A DNA stretch of 64,000 nucleotides from NCBI RefSeq assembly GCF_006007885.1, contig NZ_VCRO01000004.1, forward strand, positions 248,001-312,000. The letters are read 5' to 3'. Shown here in pieces: positions 63,253-64,000 of this stretch. Source of the stretch: Alteribacter natronophilus. GTDB taxonomy: Bacteria; Bacillota; Bacilli; Bacillales; Salisediminibacteriaceae. How positions within the stretch are numbered: the stretch's first letter is position 1; the number at the start of each line of letters is the position of its first letter. The translations under genes were made by a program, and so were the position numbers. The notes beneath the pieces are model-generated. The model worked only from the letters and a program-made list of their open reading frames with translations, was not told the DNA's origin and ran no database searches.

Positions 63253-64000
63253 ATGAAAGAAAATTTCTGGCGTGAACTGCCACGTCCGTTTTTCATATTA
63301 GCACCAATGGAAGATGTGACAGACGTTGTGTTTCGTCACGTCGTAAGTAAAGCCGCGCGGCCGGATGTGTTTTTCACGGAATTCACAAACTCGGACAGCT
63401 ACTGCCACACCGAAGGCAGGGACAGTGTGCGCGGCCGCCTTCTCTTTACAGAAGATGAACAGCCGATGGTAGCGCACATCTGGGGAGATAAACCCGAGTA
63501 TTTCCGCGAAATGAGTAAAGGCATGGCGGAGATGGGTTTTAAAGGGATCGATATTAACATGGGCTGCCCTGTACCGAACGTGGCCTCGAGCGGGAAAGGG
63601 AGCGGCCTGATTCGTCGCCCGGATACGGCGGCAGATCTGGTCCAGGCAGCAAAAACGGGCGGGCTGCCTGTAAGCGTGAAAACACGCCTCGGCTTTACGG
63701 AAGTGAACGAGTGGAAGGAATGGCTCAAGCATATTTTTGAGCAGGATATTGCGAACCTTTCCATTCATTTACGTACAAGAGAGGAAATGAGCGCAGTGGA
63801 TGCCCACTGGGAGCTGATTCCGGAAATCAAGAAGATGCGCGACGACATCGCACCACAGACGCTGCTTACGATCAACGGTGATATTCCTGACAGGCAAGTC
63901 GGTCTCGAGCTGGCTGAAAAATACGAGATCGACGGCGTTATGATCGGACGGGGGATCTTTAAAAATCCTTTTGCCTTTGAAAAAGTGCCAAAAGAGCACA
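63253..64000 (+). CDS. dus: tRNA-dihydrouridine synthase (Dus), 3' end outside the window
   Basis: FMN-dependent enzyme reducing uridine to dihydrouridine in tRNA. ATG 63253 ([20 protein letters not shown]) with AAGAGGAG about 10 nt upstream. Diagnostic segments: [15 protein letters not shown] at the N-terminus, [20 protein letters not shown] (about 98-117) with the catalytic Cys, VSVKTRLGF (about 140), and FMN-phosphate site [14 protein letters not shown] (about 230). It runs to the last base in frame (…[10 protein letters not shown]). The subgroup is the DusB/DusC-like cluster found in Firmicutes; which U is modified is unknown. Confidence 0.94.
   Translation, partial: MKENFWRELPRPFFILAPMEDVTDVVFRHVVSKAARPDVFFTEFTNSDSYCHTEGRDSVRGRLLFTEDEQPMVAHIWGDKPEYFREMSKGMAEMGFKGIDINMGCPVPNVASSGKGSGLIRRPDTAADLVQAAKTGGLPVSVKTRLGFTEVNEWKEWLKHIFEQDIANLSIHLRTREEMSAVDAHWELIPEIKKMRDDIAPQTLLTINGDIPDRQVGLELAEKYEIDGVMIGRGIFKNPFAFEKVPKEH

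Overview
The window reads as chromosomal DNA of a Firmicute of the family Bacillaceae. The gene order purQ-purL-purF-purM-purN-purH-purD, yerA, yerB, yerC, pcrB, pcrA, ligA, camS (yerH), opuE, gatC-gatA-gatB, dgkB (yerQ), rlmCD (yefA) is the conserved Bacillus subtilis order, here interrupted by lineage-specific genes. Core genes are GC-rich for a Bacillus relative (roughly mid-50s percent by eye). Extracellular lipoproteins are very acidic and Na+-coupled transporters are frequent. A salt- or alkali-adapted lineage is therefore likely, but this is an inference and I cannot name a species.

Layout. 1-9026: the distal part of the purine biosynthesis operon (IMP branch), entered inside purQ; purH and purD are separated by a dispersed repeat. 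8995-12863: a tiny convergent membrane protein, a DUF2892 protein with a CcpA-type cre site, then yerA, yerB and yerC. 13180-19808: pcrB-pcrA-ligA-camS (archaeal-type lipid, helicase, DNA ligase, lipoprotein). 20411-25667: a small single-span protein plus the OpuE-type proline symporter, then gatCAB. 25962-35914: accessory metabolism (two GNAT acetyltransferases, flavoprotein, methyltransferase, prolyl-hydroxylase-like oxygenase, amidohydrolase, dgkB, a toroid-fold protein, Nudix, DUF2200), including an AT-rich stretch at about 34.4-35.9 kb. 36099-45040: mostly minus-strand membrane and stress-type genes (alanine symporter, a YtxG/YtxH-like cluster, YihY, an ArsA-type ATPase with a cory-CC-star partner, CstA with a cre site). 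45235-53535: small proteins, a SEC-C protein, a second solute symporter behind a structured 5' leader, lipoproteins, and rlmCD.

53536-64000 is an accessory insertion zone. A TetR regulator/FAD monooxygenase pair is followed by a broken copy of a dihydrouridine synthase gene (dus). Next comes a tightly overlapping three-gene operon (56664-62954): a protein with a sigma-70 region-4.2-like helix-turn-helix, a ParB/sulfiredoxin-fold-like protein, and a phospholipase-D/SNF2-helicase fusion. After it come a second copy of the last ~45 bp of rlmCD and an intact dus that runs off the window. The duplicated edges show that foreign DNA was inserted between rlmCD and dus. The operon is most simply read as an anti-phage defence system; from memory its domain content resembles the Azaca (ZacABC) type, which I could not check.

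The intergenic spaces are unusual. At least five contain short tandem arrays with a strict period of 20 or 21 bp (or 41 bp, about two such units), four of them directly behind a terminator of a flanking gene and one (12.9 and 41.8 kb) recurring at two loci with the same 21-bp period and five units each. There is also a 178-bp MITE-like element with perfect 13-bp terminal inverted repeats and an 8-bp target duplication, sharing its core with repeats at 7.5 and 13.9 kb.
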